This document shows, piece after piece, positions 53,777-64,000 of a stretch of DNA of 64,000 nt. Within the stretch, counting starts at the first letter, position 1, and every line of letters starts with the position of its first letter. Both the position numbers and the translations under genes were made by a program. The DNA comes from Diaporthe sp. PMI_573 (taxonomy: Eukaryota; Ascomycota; Sordariomycetes; Diaporthales; Diaporthaceae): NCBI GenBank assembly GCA_021399435.1, contig JAJTUP010000066.1:186001-250000 (forward strand), written 5' to 3'. The notes beneath the pieces are model-generated. The model was given only the letters and a program-made list of their open reading frames with translations, had not been told where the DNA came from and did no database searches.

Positions 53777-54624
53777 ATGTCTCTCGAAAAACCAACCATT
53801 CTTCTTCTCCCTGGAGCCTGGCATCGGGGCAGCACTTTTGAGCCTGTAGCAGCACTCTTACGGAGACAAGGATATCCCGTAGAAACGCCTACACTGTTGT
53901 CCGCCGGCGGTCCAACATCAACAACAGTCGCGGATGACGCAGCTCACATCCAGAAAAGGTATCTGACCGGCCTGATTACCCAAGGGAAAGAGGTGGTTGT
54001 GGTCATGCACTCTTACAGCGGCATCCCAGGCACGGATGCTGTCAAGGGTCACACACGCAAAGACGTTGCCGCGCAGGGCAGAAAGGGTGGAGTAGTTGCT
54101 CTGGTCTATATGGCAGCTTTTCTCATCCCCGCAGGGCAGTCTGTCGATTCGTCTCTTCCGGGTGGAGCAGCTTCCATCATGACATTTGATGTAAGTCGGA
54201 GCAGTACTTTTGTCCGAAATGGGAGCATGGTTTGTGAGATAACTGACAATTGGCAATTCAATAGGGCGAGAAGACGTACGTCACTGATCCGATTCCAAAA
54301 TTCTATAATGATCTTGATGAAGACACGGCTAGAAAGTATGCTGCTAGCTTGGTTTATCATGCCAAGCCGAGCTTTTTCACTCCACTCACTTATGAGGCTT
54401 ATTATGATGTGCCGAGTACGTATCTCTTCTGCGAGAAGGATGCATGCTTCCCTTTGGCTGTGCAGCAGGCTATGGCTGCTATGCCAGGTGATGGGGTCGT
54501 GCAGACGCGTACTTGTACTGGAAGCCATTCGGCTATGCTCAGTGTACCGCAGGCTGTTGCTGATGTGGTACAAGCCGCTGCGAGTGACTGGAACCACCGC
54601 ACAGCAGCCATCCACGGGCGATAG
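53777..54624 (+). CDS. Alpha/beta hydrolase, salicylate-esterase-like, two exons
   Basis: Soluble esterase-type hydrolase of 257 residues. Exon 1 is 53777-54190 (donor GAT|GTAAGT), exon 2 is 54265-54624 (acceptor AATAG); phase 0 join reads MTFD|GEKTY. Fold features are the oxyanion strand ILLLPGAWHRGSTFEP, the nucleophile elbow VVVMHSYSG with S79, the acid in CEKDACFP (D197) and the catalytic H226 in CTGSHSAML. The elbow lacks the first Gly of GxSxG, as often seen in this subfamily. Relatives act on small esters or ketones, often inside metabolic clusters. ATG 53777 is chosen because MSLEKPTILLLPG starts directly before strand 1. Confidence 0.8.
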
Positions 54625-55807
54625 CAATAGACATGCTTCGGTGCTGCTTCTAGTGCCCTGTGAATCAGTGAAAGTGTAGTTGATATTGGGATAATTTATG
54701 AATGAATGCACATACCCTGTCACAAGTCAACACCTGACGCATCTGTTATAGGTCGGTCGGCTTACTGAACGCCAGTGCCAGCTACTGCCGGCCCGCGATG
54801 TAAACGCATCCACAGGCGTTGCACGAGGTACACCCCTCGTCATAGCCCAACCTTGAAAGTTATCTAGAATTCTCACTCGAAAAGGGAAATAAAGCGGCTG
54901 TGTTGCACCGAGGGTACAAGACCATAATTGAGGAGCAAAGGGTATTGGCACTTGTCCAAATTCTGACCGCTCGGTGGGCGTCTCAAGGGAACAGGCAAGT
55001 TCACCACGCCGGACCACAGCACTCAACGCAACAATACCAAGGCTTAGGATCAAAGTTGCAATGACGCAATGTCGCGGTCTCGAGGCAAGGCATGCGAACG
55101 ATTACTTCTGGCCTCGCAGTGACGAGCACCGCCAAGAATCCAACAAATATCTGCACTTGAACGGAGAGGAGCGCGAAGAGAAGATGGTAGCAATCATGGA
55201 ACGGACAGCAAAAAGGGTCTCTAAACAGCAATCCGACCGATGTTATTCATCTTATTGAGGAGCTAATGGATACATTAACGGCCCGGCCTCTCATATGCGC
55301 CCTCTCTTTCTGGGCGGAGGGCCATTCACAGAGATGGCCCGCATCTTGTCCGAGACGAAGCTCGTGCCTCTAGCAATCGCGGCTCTGGCACACACCCGGT
55401 ATGCGGACGTTAATATCTTCACGAACAACTAAAACGCGAGGGCTGTGTCGAAGGACGCACTTCGTTAGATTTTACCGACGTCTACTTTCAGACGTTCAGG
55501 ACCAAATACATCCATTTGTCAGTCATTACAGTGTCTACAGGATTAGTATATATACATATGGTCACGAGTAATGGCCTCGACCTTGGTATGCCACCACGAT
55601 CAGGCGGCCTGAAGTGACTCTAGTCTCGTGCACACGTCTTTCTCGCTGCCGAAGTCTTTCGTTGTAGGCGGCCTTCAGCTTCTTGAGGACAGCGCGGAAA
55701 TCAATTCAAGTAACAAGTCAAGTATTTTGCCCTTTCGGGTCAGACCCGCCGGGCGTTAATTGATGTGTGTGTGTGTGTAATTCTCCATGCTATACAGACA
55801 TCATCAT
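54625..55807. other. Intergenic stretch
   Basis: No gene supported. Short coding-like words occur around 55040-55430 (plus strand) but with frame breaks and no recognisable family. A (GT)n run lies at ~55763-55779. Confidence 0.4.
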
Positions 55808-57647
<1,840 letters not shown>

Positions 57648-58502
57648 ATGACGTCCCTTCAAACTGTCCCAACCAGCTTTGCCCCTGTCAATGGCACCAT
57701 GATCGCTTATCGGCGGTTCGGCAAACCAAGTCCCCTGCCGTTAGTTTATGTCAATCACCTAGGTGGCGCTATGGATGTGCTTGATCCTCTTTTGTTCAAT
57801 AGCATTGCCAAGAACCGTGAGGTGGTACTCTTTGATAGTCTTGGTATCGGCCATAGTGAGGGTACCGTACCAGACTCAATTGAGGAGATGGCTTCAGTAG
57901 TTGTGGGCTTTCTCGCCGCAATCGGTGTGTCTAAGGCTGATTTTATTGGCTTCTCTATGGATGGTGGTGTTGTTCAATATCTGGGCTTCGAGTATCCCCA
58001 ACTTGTCAACAAGTTGATTCTGGCCGGCACCCAATCCGCCATCGGAGAAGGTGTGCCTCTTCCCCCACGAGATGTTCTCGCAAGCGCGGGTGCAAACGGT
58101 GATCAGGCACCAACCGAGGATGATATGATGGGATTATTCTTCTATTCTTCAGAGACCAGCTTGAGCCTTGGCCATGAATGGTATAAGAGAATCCATGAGC
58201 GGCAACTCAAAGACGAAGAGAGAAAAGGATTTCTTGTTGGAGCCGGGGCTCAATCACAGCTGGCGGCAATTTTCAAATTCACCGTTGATACTGGTAATTT
58301 CGATCGATTATCAGATATCAGGGCCCCGGTCCTCGTCACGAACGGCCATGCGGACATTATGACACCCACGGCAAACAGCTTCGTTTTGCAGCAGAAAATC
58401 ACTAGAGCCCAGCTACACATTTTCCCTGACTCGGGACATGGGCATCTCTTCCAGGTGCCGGAGCTCTACGCACAGCATCTTGAGCTGTTTTTGAACAACT
58501 AA
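57648..58502 (+). CDS. Alpha/beta hydrolase (haloperoxidase/esterase-like)
   Basis: Single-exon protein of 284 residues from ATG 57648. An in-frame upstream extension has no start that fits. The fold starts NGTMIAYRRFGKPSPLPLVY, then the oxyanion HLGGAMD, FDSLGIGHSEG, the nucleophile elbow ADFIGFSMDGGVVQ (S103), the acid near TNGHADIMTP and the catalytic His in FPDSGHGHLFQVPE. The elbow reads G-F-S-M-D-G-G where relatives read GFSMGGG; D105 replaces the second Gly of GxSxG, which may alter activity. Divergent neighbour of the OYE gene, so the two probably act in the same pathway. Confidence 0.85.
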   Translation: MTSLQTVPTSFAPVNGTMIAYRRFGKPSPLPLVYVNHLGGAMDVLDPLLFNSIAKNREVVLFDSLGIGHSEGTVPDSIEEMASVVVGFLAAIGVSKADFIGFSMDGGVVQYLGFEYPQLVNKLILAGTQSAIGEGVPLPPRDVLASAGANGDQAPTEDDMMGLFFYSSETSLSLGHEWYKRIHERQLKDEERKGFLVGAGAQSQLAAIFKFTVDTGNFDRLSDIRAPVLVTNGHADIMTPTANSFVLQQKITRAQLHIFPDSGHGHLFQVPELYAQHLELFLNN

Positions 58503-58979
58503 GTGAGGGTTGGAAGGCGTTATTCCGGGCTGCGCGATCAGGCTTTATACCATATAGTGATCATGAAAAGGAAGCGCCCTTCGCGTAAGAGGAATGGCGT
58601 CGATTTGTCTGTCTTCGATAGCCTCCTATTTTCCACTGATATAACTCTGGTATTCCACATATTAAGCCTTCGTCAATATTTTTTCGTATTCCGCTTTAGT
58701 AGGACTCTAGGGATGAGTCGTTGAGGATTACGAGGATAGGATGTAGCATCGATGCCGAATAGAAGGGCTTAAGCGGAAGCGAGTTATGTGTGAACCTTGT
58801 TAAATTGAAGGTGATGTAAAAATCGAGGAGTACAATAGATACATAAAAGGGGCCAGAATGGCGACATCTCTTGATGGGATTTGCAATAGAAACTGTCCCC
58901 CTGAGGGGGTCGGGGCTGGTACTAAGCACTCTCGAGCTAATTGAGGCCCCAATAGCACCAGGCTTCGCAATCGGGCGGG
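58503..58979. other. Intergenic stretch
   Basis: 3' flank of the hydrolase and approach to a decayed hAT element; no gene seen. Confidence 0.4.
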
Positions 58980-59180
58980 CGCCCGAAACGGTCGTAGCGG
59001 AAATACGCTCATGGCAGCGGATCTGCCGGATCGGCATAGCTACTTCTGCATCCGTTCCGGATCGGCTGAACCCCTTGCAGATCCCTTACGGATCGGATGA
59101 AGCTATTCCCAGCCGACGGATCCGTCGGATTCTTAGGCAATTTTGGCACCCCCTGGATGACCACCTTATTGGCCAGATCC
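58980..59180. repeat. GGATCGG subterminal repeats of a decayed hAT
   Basis: Clustered GGATCGG, GGATCTG and CGGATCC motifs, similar in style to the termini of the 3,338-bp elements, lie upstream of hAT-like coding remnants. The element's left end is probably nearby but no TIR was defined. Confidence 0.5.
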
Positions 59181-59396
59181 TAGCTATCTGGTACAAGACT
59201 TGGCTAATATAAAGCCGCTGAATTCAAATTTAAGGTGATCTTCTTGTTGATCGCCATTTTTATGGTGGTAGCGTTAATTAAGACATTAAGGTGATTGTGT
59301 GGATAAGAAAAGTTATTAACTCCCACCTAACCTACCTATCTACACCTAATACTACCAATAACGCAAGCCCTTTAGTTCTGATCTAATAGAGCGTTT

Positions 59397-60106
59397 TTGA
59401 AGCTATCGTCATCTATTTCTATTGCATCTGATGCCGACGGCGAAGAAGCCAATATAATAGATTCTTCGTTGGATTCTGATCTCTTTAGCCCAGATATTGT
59501 CCTGTCTGCCAGTTCTACTCCAACGCCCCTAGACAACTATCCGGATTATAGCTTTTGGACTGAGGCACAATTTAAGCGTTATCCTGGTTATACAATTCAT
59601 TATCACCCTAAAAAAGAGCGTGGATGGTAGTAGCAGTATGGGTTTCGGATAAAGCGCCGTATGGGGTCTCAAATCCAAGTTATATAGATCTGCACATATT
59701 GCGCTCGGAAAAAGCACCCACCGAAGCAGAATTCATATACGTCTGCTTAACTGGCAAGTCTATTCTGAAGTACTTGCAAGTTCGTCACGATCTTTTGGTA
59801 GGCGTTATTACTGTTTTTTAGTATTGAGATGGCTAAATTAGATAGGGCCCTGATTAACCCTATGATCCTACCCTCCCCCAATCCAGACCTACTGGTCAAC
59901 GCAACCTCGATGAGATATTGCAAATTGATTCCAGAAATCCAGCAGAACAGGCAGTTCACGGTCGGATCAAGGCATTGTTCGATTGGCGAGTTTTTCGGCT
60001 GCTTCTTCTGGACTGGGTAACTCACGATAACCTACTGTTTAACGTACTAGCATCTACCCGATTTCAACGCCTTATACTATATAATAATCCCCAGCTAACT
60101 AGGTAA
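59397..60106 (+). mobile_element. Decayed hAT transposase N-terminal half
   Basis: Reads TPLDNYPDYSFWTEAQFKRY then HYHPKKERGW, followed by two TAG codons and QYGFRIK. The intact homologue at 20292 has YPDYSVWTEERWAAYPG, NPTKERKWWWRYGFRL. The two TAGs therefore replace TGG (Trp) by G-to-A. After breaks, 59918-60106 gives IDSRNPAEQAVHGRIKALFD, WVTHDNLLFN and FQRLILYNNPQL, paralleling FSKPAQQAVHGQLIIRFKKP and the QLYNNP segment. No catalytic core remains. Confidence 0.75.
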
Positions 60107-61256
60107 GAGCTACCTTGTCCTAACACGATAATTCGGCTCCTAATTAACCCCCTAGTATTAGTTAGGTGATGGCGGACTTCATGAGCCAAGGTGATTATAA
60201 ACACATTTTGATTTATCAGCGAAATGTTATCCTGCAGTTGGATTTATAATCAAAGATGCGGAAGATAGGTGGTCTTAAGGGTTCTAGCGCATAGTCCGCA
60301 AACATGATGCTCAGCGTACTGACCGTATTAATACGGCCAGCTACGCTATGCGGCACCCATGGCTCGGGCCACTGCCGGTGGGGATCGCGGGAGCAGCGGC
60401 CCCGGCGTTTGCGGACATGGTTACCCGGAGTACCGGGAGAATCCGTACTTGGAAAATTAACTGACCGCAATATACGAGAACTGGCGCTAACACGACGTGA
60501 CTGGGATATTCTCATGCATCCATTCTCTATTAGACCTCCTGATACCTTACGCCGCTGCGAGTGGCCGGGGTAGGCCCCTTGGTGCTAAGGTTTCCGACCC
60601 AAAGATAAGCTCACTCGGCCACTTCAGAGCATCTTCCCACTCATCTCTGAGGACCCCCATGATATATCCCAGCAACCCGCCTGGCCAGTCTCTCAGGCAC
60701 CAGTGCTCCTTATAGAAGCTCATCAAGACAGTAAAGTGAGCCAGAATGACGAGCGCCACGGGATGTCGCGCCGAGCACAAGTCTAGAAAGGTCTGGTATA
60801 CCTCGAGTCCCCAGCCCCAAATCACCTTGCCCGGTTCGGGGTCTCCGAGGTTGTCTGAGAGCGTTGCAATGCGGCGGAACAGTACTTTGACGGCATGGAG
60901 GCATGCTGCCTTCTGTTCCCCCGCACACCGACGCTCTATACATCCCCGAAGAGATGCAAGCTGTGGATATCTTATTTCAAGATCCTGCCGAGTGTCTTGG
61001 TGATTGGCGCCGAATTTAGTCAGAAGCCACGATTCTGAGACGACTAGAGGGGGGAAGTTCTGCTGCACGAACACCAAGGTAGACCTGCTAAAGTGGAGTG
61101 CCTTTAATAGCTCCTCGATAGGGTCGAACCGTGCCAGAGAGCGGACGCGAGGGGGGCGAAAGACAGGTTCCGCTACCGCATACATTGAGGTGAAAGCAGA
61201 GAACCCCAGCAGCGCTCGATGCTGCGTCTGATCAAGGGACTCGAAATGCGGCCTGG

Positions 61257-61264
61257 CTCGGGTG
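61257..61264. repeat. 8-bp target duplication, left (1,177-bp element)
   Basis: CTCGGGTG, identical to 62442-62449. Confidence 0.9.
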
Positions 61265-62441
61265 CAGGGCTCCTAATAGTGCGGACCATTAAGAGCACTA
61301 TTAGTGCACACTGTAGTCCAGACTAATAGTCCATGCACTATTGGTTCAGTGCGACGTCTCTCGGACTACACTGATGGTTCAGTGTAGGCCGCTCGGACCA
61401 CACTGATAGTCCAGTGTAACTCGACCAGACTGACCAGTAGTTCAGTGCGAGGGCCGCAGACTAACAGTGGCACTATTAGTGCGCCCAAGCCCTTCCAAGT
61501 TTGTGGCCCACTGCGGAGTACCCAGCCAGGACGTACGCGGTCCAATGCGTCGAGAGCGCGCGCCGCGGGGTTTCAAAGATGGCGCTAAAGGAGTGTCAAC
61601 AAATACAGCCAGTGTACCGTGTTTGTCGCAACTGAAACCATCCGTCCTAAAACTTACATGTTCAACAGTATCCTAATTTTGTAGCTTTGGAATGGGCTAT
61701 CTGGCTGATTGCAAGAAGCATGTACTGCCTGAGAGACGATGAACTGTGTGTTATCTCAGTGGCGAACCTTAAGCCGACGAGTTAAGAGATACCAACCCTG
61801 CCATTACAGATAGGCGGGGTACCAGGTAACTTCTATCCAATACCTGTAGGGTAGGTTGGGCTGGGATTGCATCGTCCTGAGCGAAGCCGTTGAGATGCCA
61901 ATCACGCTAATCTCTTTGAGAATCACAGTCAAACTAGTGAGATTATAACCACTGGCTTGCTCAGAGCTTCTGTTTCGTATCGATTCCATCGTAGTCTGAG
62001 ATAGAATGGCAGATTGTTGTGTCCGGTCGAGTAATGTGTATCGTACCAATCATGGCCCCCAGTTTCTGCGTCAACGTGGTTCGATTACTGACTACGTCCC
62101 ATCCCAAAGCGCAGATTAAGTCAATTACAGTCCGCCCAAAAGGCTATCTATCGTTCTTATTGAAGACAGGAGCCCACAGGAGGCAGCCTGAGAGGCACGG
62201 GGAGTGCCCAGCCGCAAGTGGGGCTATTATGTTCGGACTAATAGTGTAAACTACAGTTTGCACTGTAGTTTAGTTTCAACCTTGACGGACGGACCAATAG
62301 TTCAGTTTGCATATCTCAGGCAAACTGGCAGTTCAGTGTAGCTAAGTCAAACGGACTGGCAGTTTAGTGTGACCAAGGCAAACGCACTAAATGAGCAGTT
62401 TGAGGCTTTCACACGCACTGGTTGCACTATTAGGAGCCCTG
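61265..62441. mobile_element. Non-autonomous hAT-like element, 1,177 bp
   Basis: Ends in a perfect 18-bp inverted repeat (CAGGGCTCCTAATAGTGC) and is flanked by an 8-bp target duplication. No transposase-like coding is inside. Both ends carry many ACTATTAG, ACTAATAGTCC and CAGTGTAG/AGTTCAGTG motifs over ~200 bp. None of the complete hAT transposases in the window sits in an element with these ends, so its mobilising enzyme is elsewhere. Confidence 0.9.
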
Positions 62442-62449
62442 CTCGGGTG
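62442..62449. repeat. 8-bp target duplication, right (1,177-bp element)
   Basis: CTCGGGTG, identical to 61257-61264. Confidence 0.9.
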
Positions 62450-62914
62450 ATTGCGGCCTGCTGGTGTGCAACGGCTCTAGCGTACCACTTAGACTGGGAC
62501 TGATCTTCACCGTAGAGCTGGAGGGCCGTAAGGCCCAGGATGCTATTCAGCAAGTAATGGTGAGAGAAGCCCAAGCGGACAAGGTCGTATTGCAGGTGCT
62601 TCGTGGTCTCCGACATGTCGCCTGTGACGGGATACCGGTGCCAGTGCTCCAGCAGCTCGAGGTCAGCTAGGCTGTCCTCGTTGAGTGGCGTCATGGTCAG
62701 GGTAGGGGACGAGAAGCTGCACGAGATGTTGGCCCGCTCGCATTGAAGGCATTGCGGATGGACCTCGTTGCACTACAGGGTTCAGCTGTGGGCTTCGCCT
62801 CGGCATGACGAGTAGCAGGGACAGCACAGGGGCTCACCGTACCTTAGCGTGCCGCTCCTTGCATTGAACACAGCCTTCCCGAGACTTTCTGTGCACTTTA
62901 CGCCTTCTGATCAT

Positions 62915-63740
62915 ATTTGTCATGAGCCGTCGTGTCGTGTCATGGAGAGATACGTTGACGGTCGCACGAGGCGCCGTATAGATACGGTGATGGAGTGCTG
63001 GGGCCTGGTTGATATATGATTAGTTTCAAGCCAGCAAATTAAGGCGGCCAGACTTCCTTGGCCGCTTACTAAAGCGGGGCAAGACGAGTCTGATCTTGAC
63101 GCTTTTTGAACGCTTACCAATCAAAGGGGCTTGCAGATCGGTGCCGAGACGCATGAGGCCAGAGATGCGCTTGAGCTTGTGTCCACATACGTAGTATGGA
63201 TATTGTGACTTTGACTTACCGCCTTTCCTCATTCCAAGTCTTGATGTATCAGAAACTCGGCAAGCTGGGTGTATGGACGGATGGATCTGGGGAGCAACAG
63301 CTTCCCGCAACATCTGTGTGGATTCGGATTTTGCAATCCATGCCACTCCACGCACATCTAAAGTGGGTTTAGCATCACTTAGTCGAACTCTGCATGCCCA
63401 CACACCTTTAAATCCACTCCACCGAGGTCTCTAGTGGAGTGGGTTGCAACTCTACTGCAGTGTGGATGTTGTGATTGGAATGGGAATTAGTAATGTGACG
63501 AATCTTGAAGGGAGCCTCCTGATGTTTCCGCGACTTTGTCAACCGTCTAAGCACAGCGATGGCCGTTCGCAAGGCCCTTTGTGTCAATGGAATGCAGACG
63601 TCTTAAAAACTCAAGCTTCCCATTCTTGGTACTAAGCTTCTACTGAACCGTCGGCAATGCCATCCTTCTACCTCTACATATTAGCACTACTCCTTTGTGT
63701 TTATTCATCACTGCGTTCAGCTTCAGACTCGGAAATAGAC
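62915..63740. other. Intergenic, divergent promoter region
   Basis: Between the Zn2Cys6 gene (minus) and the MDR gene (plus). No coding signal supported; probable 5' regions of both. Confidence 0.45.
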
Positions 63741-64000
63741 ATGTCTCAAAAGGCTCTTTTACTCGAGGAGTTGGGCAAGCCATTGGTCGTAGGAGACCGT
63801 CCAATCCCGCAACCTGGCAAGAACCAGTTACTGGTCAAGGTTCTTGTTGCCGGCCGTAAGTTTTGAAAACAGTTCCACCGCGAAGGATAAGAGGACTATA
63901 GATAATTGGCGTTTAGTAAATCCTCATGACCAGAGAACCCGCGATGTTGGCCTCTTCGTCACGAGCATGCCATACGTCCTTGCCAGCGATCTGGTCGGAG
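63741..64000 (+). CDS. MDR-superfamily oxidoreductase, 5' part (runs off the window)
   Basis: N-terminus of a zinc-type alcohol dehydrogenase or quinone-reductase-like protein. Exon 1 is 63741-63855; exon 2 starts at 63917; the 61-bp intron has donor GTAAGT and acceptor GTTTAG. The joined frame reads MSQKALLLEELGKPLVVGDR then NQLLVKVLVAG|LNPHDQRTRDVGLFV and PYVLASDLVG, the GroES-like fold opening (V.V...LNP.D ... P...G.D..G) of ToxD/enoyl-reductase-like MDR proteins. The NAD(P)-binding domain lies beyond the window. An upstream in-frame start at 63657 would add a hydrophobic leader, but ATG 63741 fits the family better. Confidence 0.8.

Larger units (their letters stand above)
60547..62914 (-). 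pseudogene. Zn2Cys6 transcription factor split by a 1,177-bp insertion
   Basis: Exon 1 is 62914-62843 (24 codons); the 70-bp intron has donor AAG|GTACGG and acceptor TGTAG; exon 2 starts at 62772. The binuclear cluster spans the junction: CVQCKERHAK|CNEVHPQCLQCERANISC. A fungal_trans_2-like body follows (LELLEHWHRY, HYLLNSILGLTALQLYG). At 62442 the frame is broken by the element. Removing it with one CTCGGGTG copy gives ITRA|RPHFESLDQ and leads on to MYAVAEPVFRPP, FQTFLDLCS-like helices and a stop at 60547, in all 370 residues. As it stands the protein would end shortly after the insertion but keep its DNA-binding domain. Possible former regulator of the nearby enzyme genes. Confidence 0.8.

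Noticed and set aside
54974..55440. Coding-like words (NDYFWPRSDEHRQESNKYL; MARILSETKLVPLAIAALA)
   Set aside because: Frame breaks between them and no family recognised; possibly a decayed gene but not supportable.
63026..63403. 125-residue minus-strand frame upstream of the MDR gene
   Set aside because: No domain, low coding likelihood, lies in the divergent promoter region.

Overview
The window looks like filamentous ascomycete (Pezizomycotina) nuclear DNA. Genes carry short introns of about 45 to 95 bp with GTRNGT donors, CTAAC-like branch sites and CAG/TAG acceptors. The families are typical of such fungi: SesB/NB-ARC/TPR and HET-WD40 NLR-type genes, Zn2Cys6 regulators, LaeA-like methyltransferases and old yellow enzymes. 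I saw no rRNA, tRNA or CRISPR array. An Aspergillus/Penicillium-like source would fit, but I cannot prove it.

Layout. 1-12 kb: sparse genes (an RNase H protein, a RidA-like protein, three unknown short proteins) separated by gene wrecks (SET protein, AGC kinase, retroelement protease). 12.9-18 kb: hAT remnants, then a HET-WD40 gene cut off by a Ty3/gypsy fragment. 18-24 kb: a DnaJ protein, then an unknown gene split by a 3,338-bp hAT transposon. 24-30 kb: a second, different intact hAT transposase and an intact Pro/Ser-rich gene. 29.8-37.6 kb: mostly decayed DNA with truncated or stop-riddled genes (membrane protein, nucleoside-phosphorylase-like fragment, LaeA-like methyltransferase). 38.3-46.8 kb: nested mobile DNA, with a Tc1/mariner transposase split by a second 3,338-bp hAT copy, next to an unknown Cys/His gene split by a third hAT type of 2,518 bp. 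47-63 kb: the healthiest gene block, with a DUF6601-like membrane protein, an intact six-exon SesB-like hydrolase/NB-ARC/TPR receptor, two alpha/beta hydrolases and an OYE flavoenzyme. It continues with a Zn2Cys6 regulator split by a 1,177-bp non-autonomous hAT-like element, and the start of an MDR oxidoreductase at the right edge.

The main result is that four hAT-type insertions could be resolved to the base. Each has terminal inverted repeats and a perfect 8-bp target duplication. In three of the four, conceptual removal rejoins the host reading frame. Independently, many pseudogenes carry stops explainable as CAG, CAA or CGA changed by C-to-T, or TGG by G-to-A. This is compatible with repeat-induced point mutation or cytosine deamination.

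The intact genes at 53.8-58.5 kb (hydrolase, OYE, hydrolase) plus the regulator and MDR gene to their right could be a small catabolic or secondary-metabolism neighbourhood, but no core synthase is present. The NLR is the best candidate for an active recognition system: its TPR tail has seven nearly identical 126-bp units, as expected of a receptor that changes specificity by repeat exchange.
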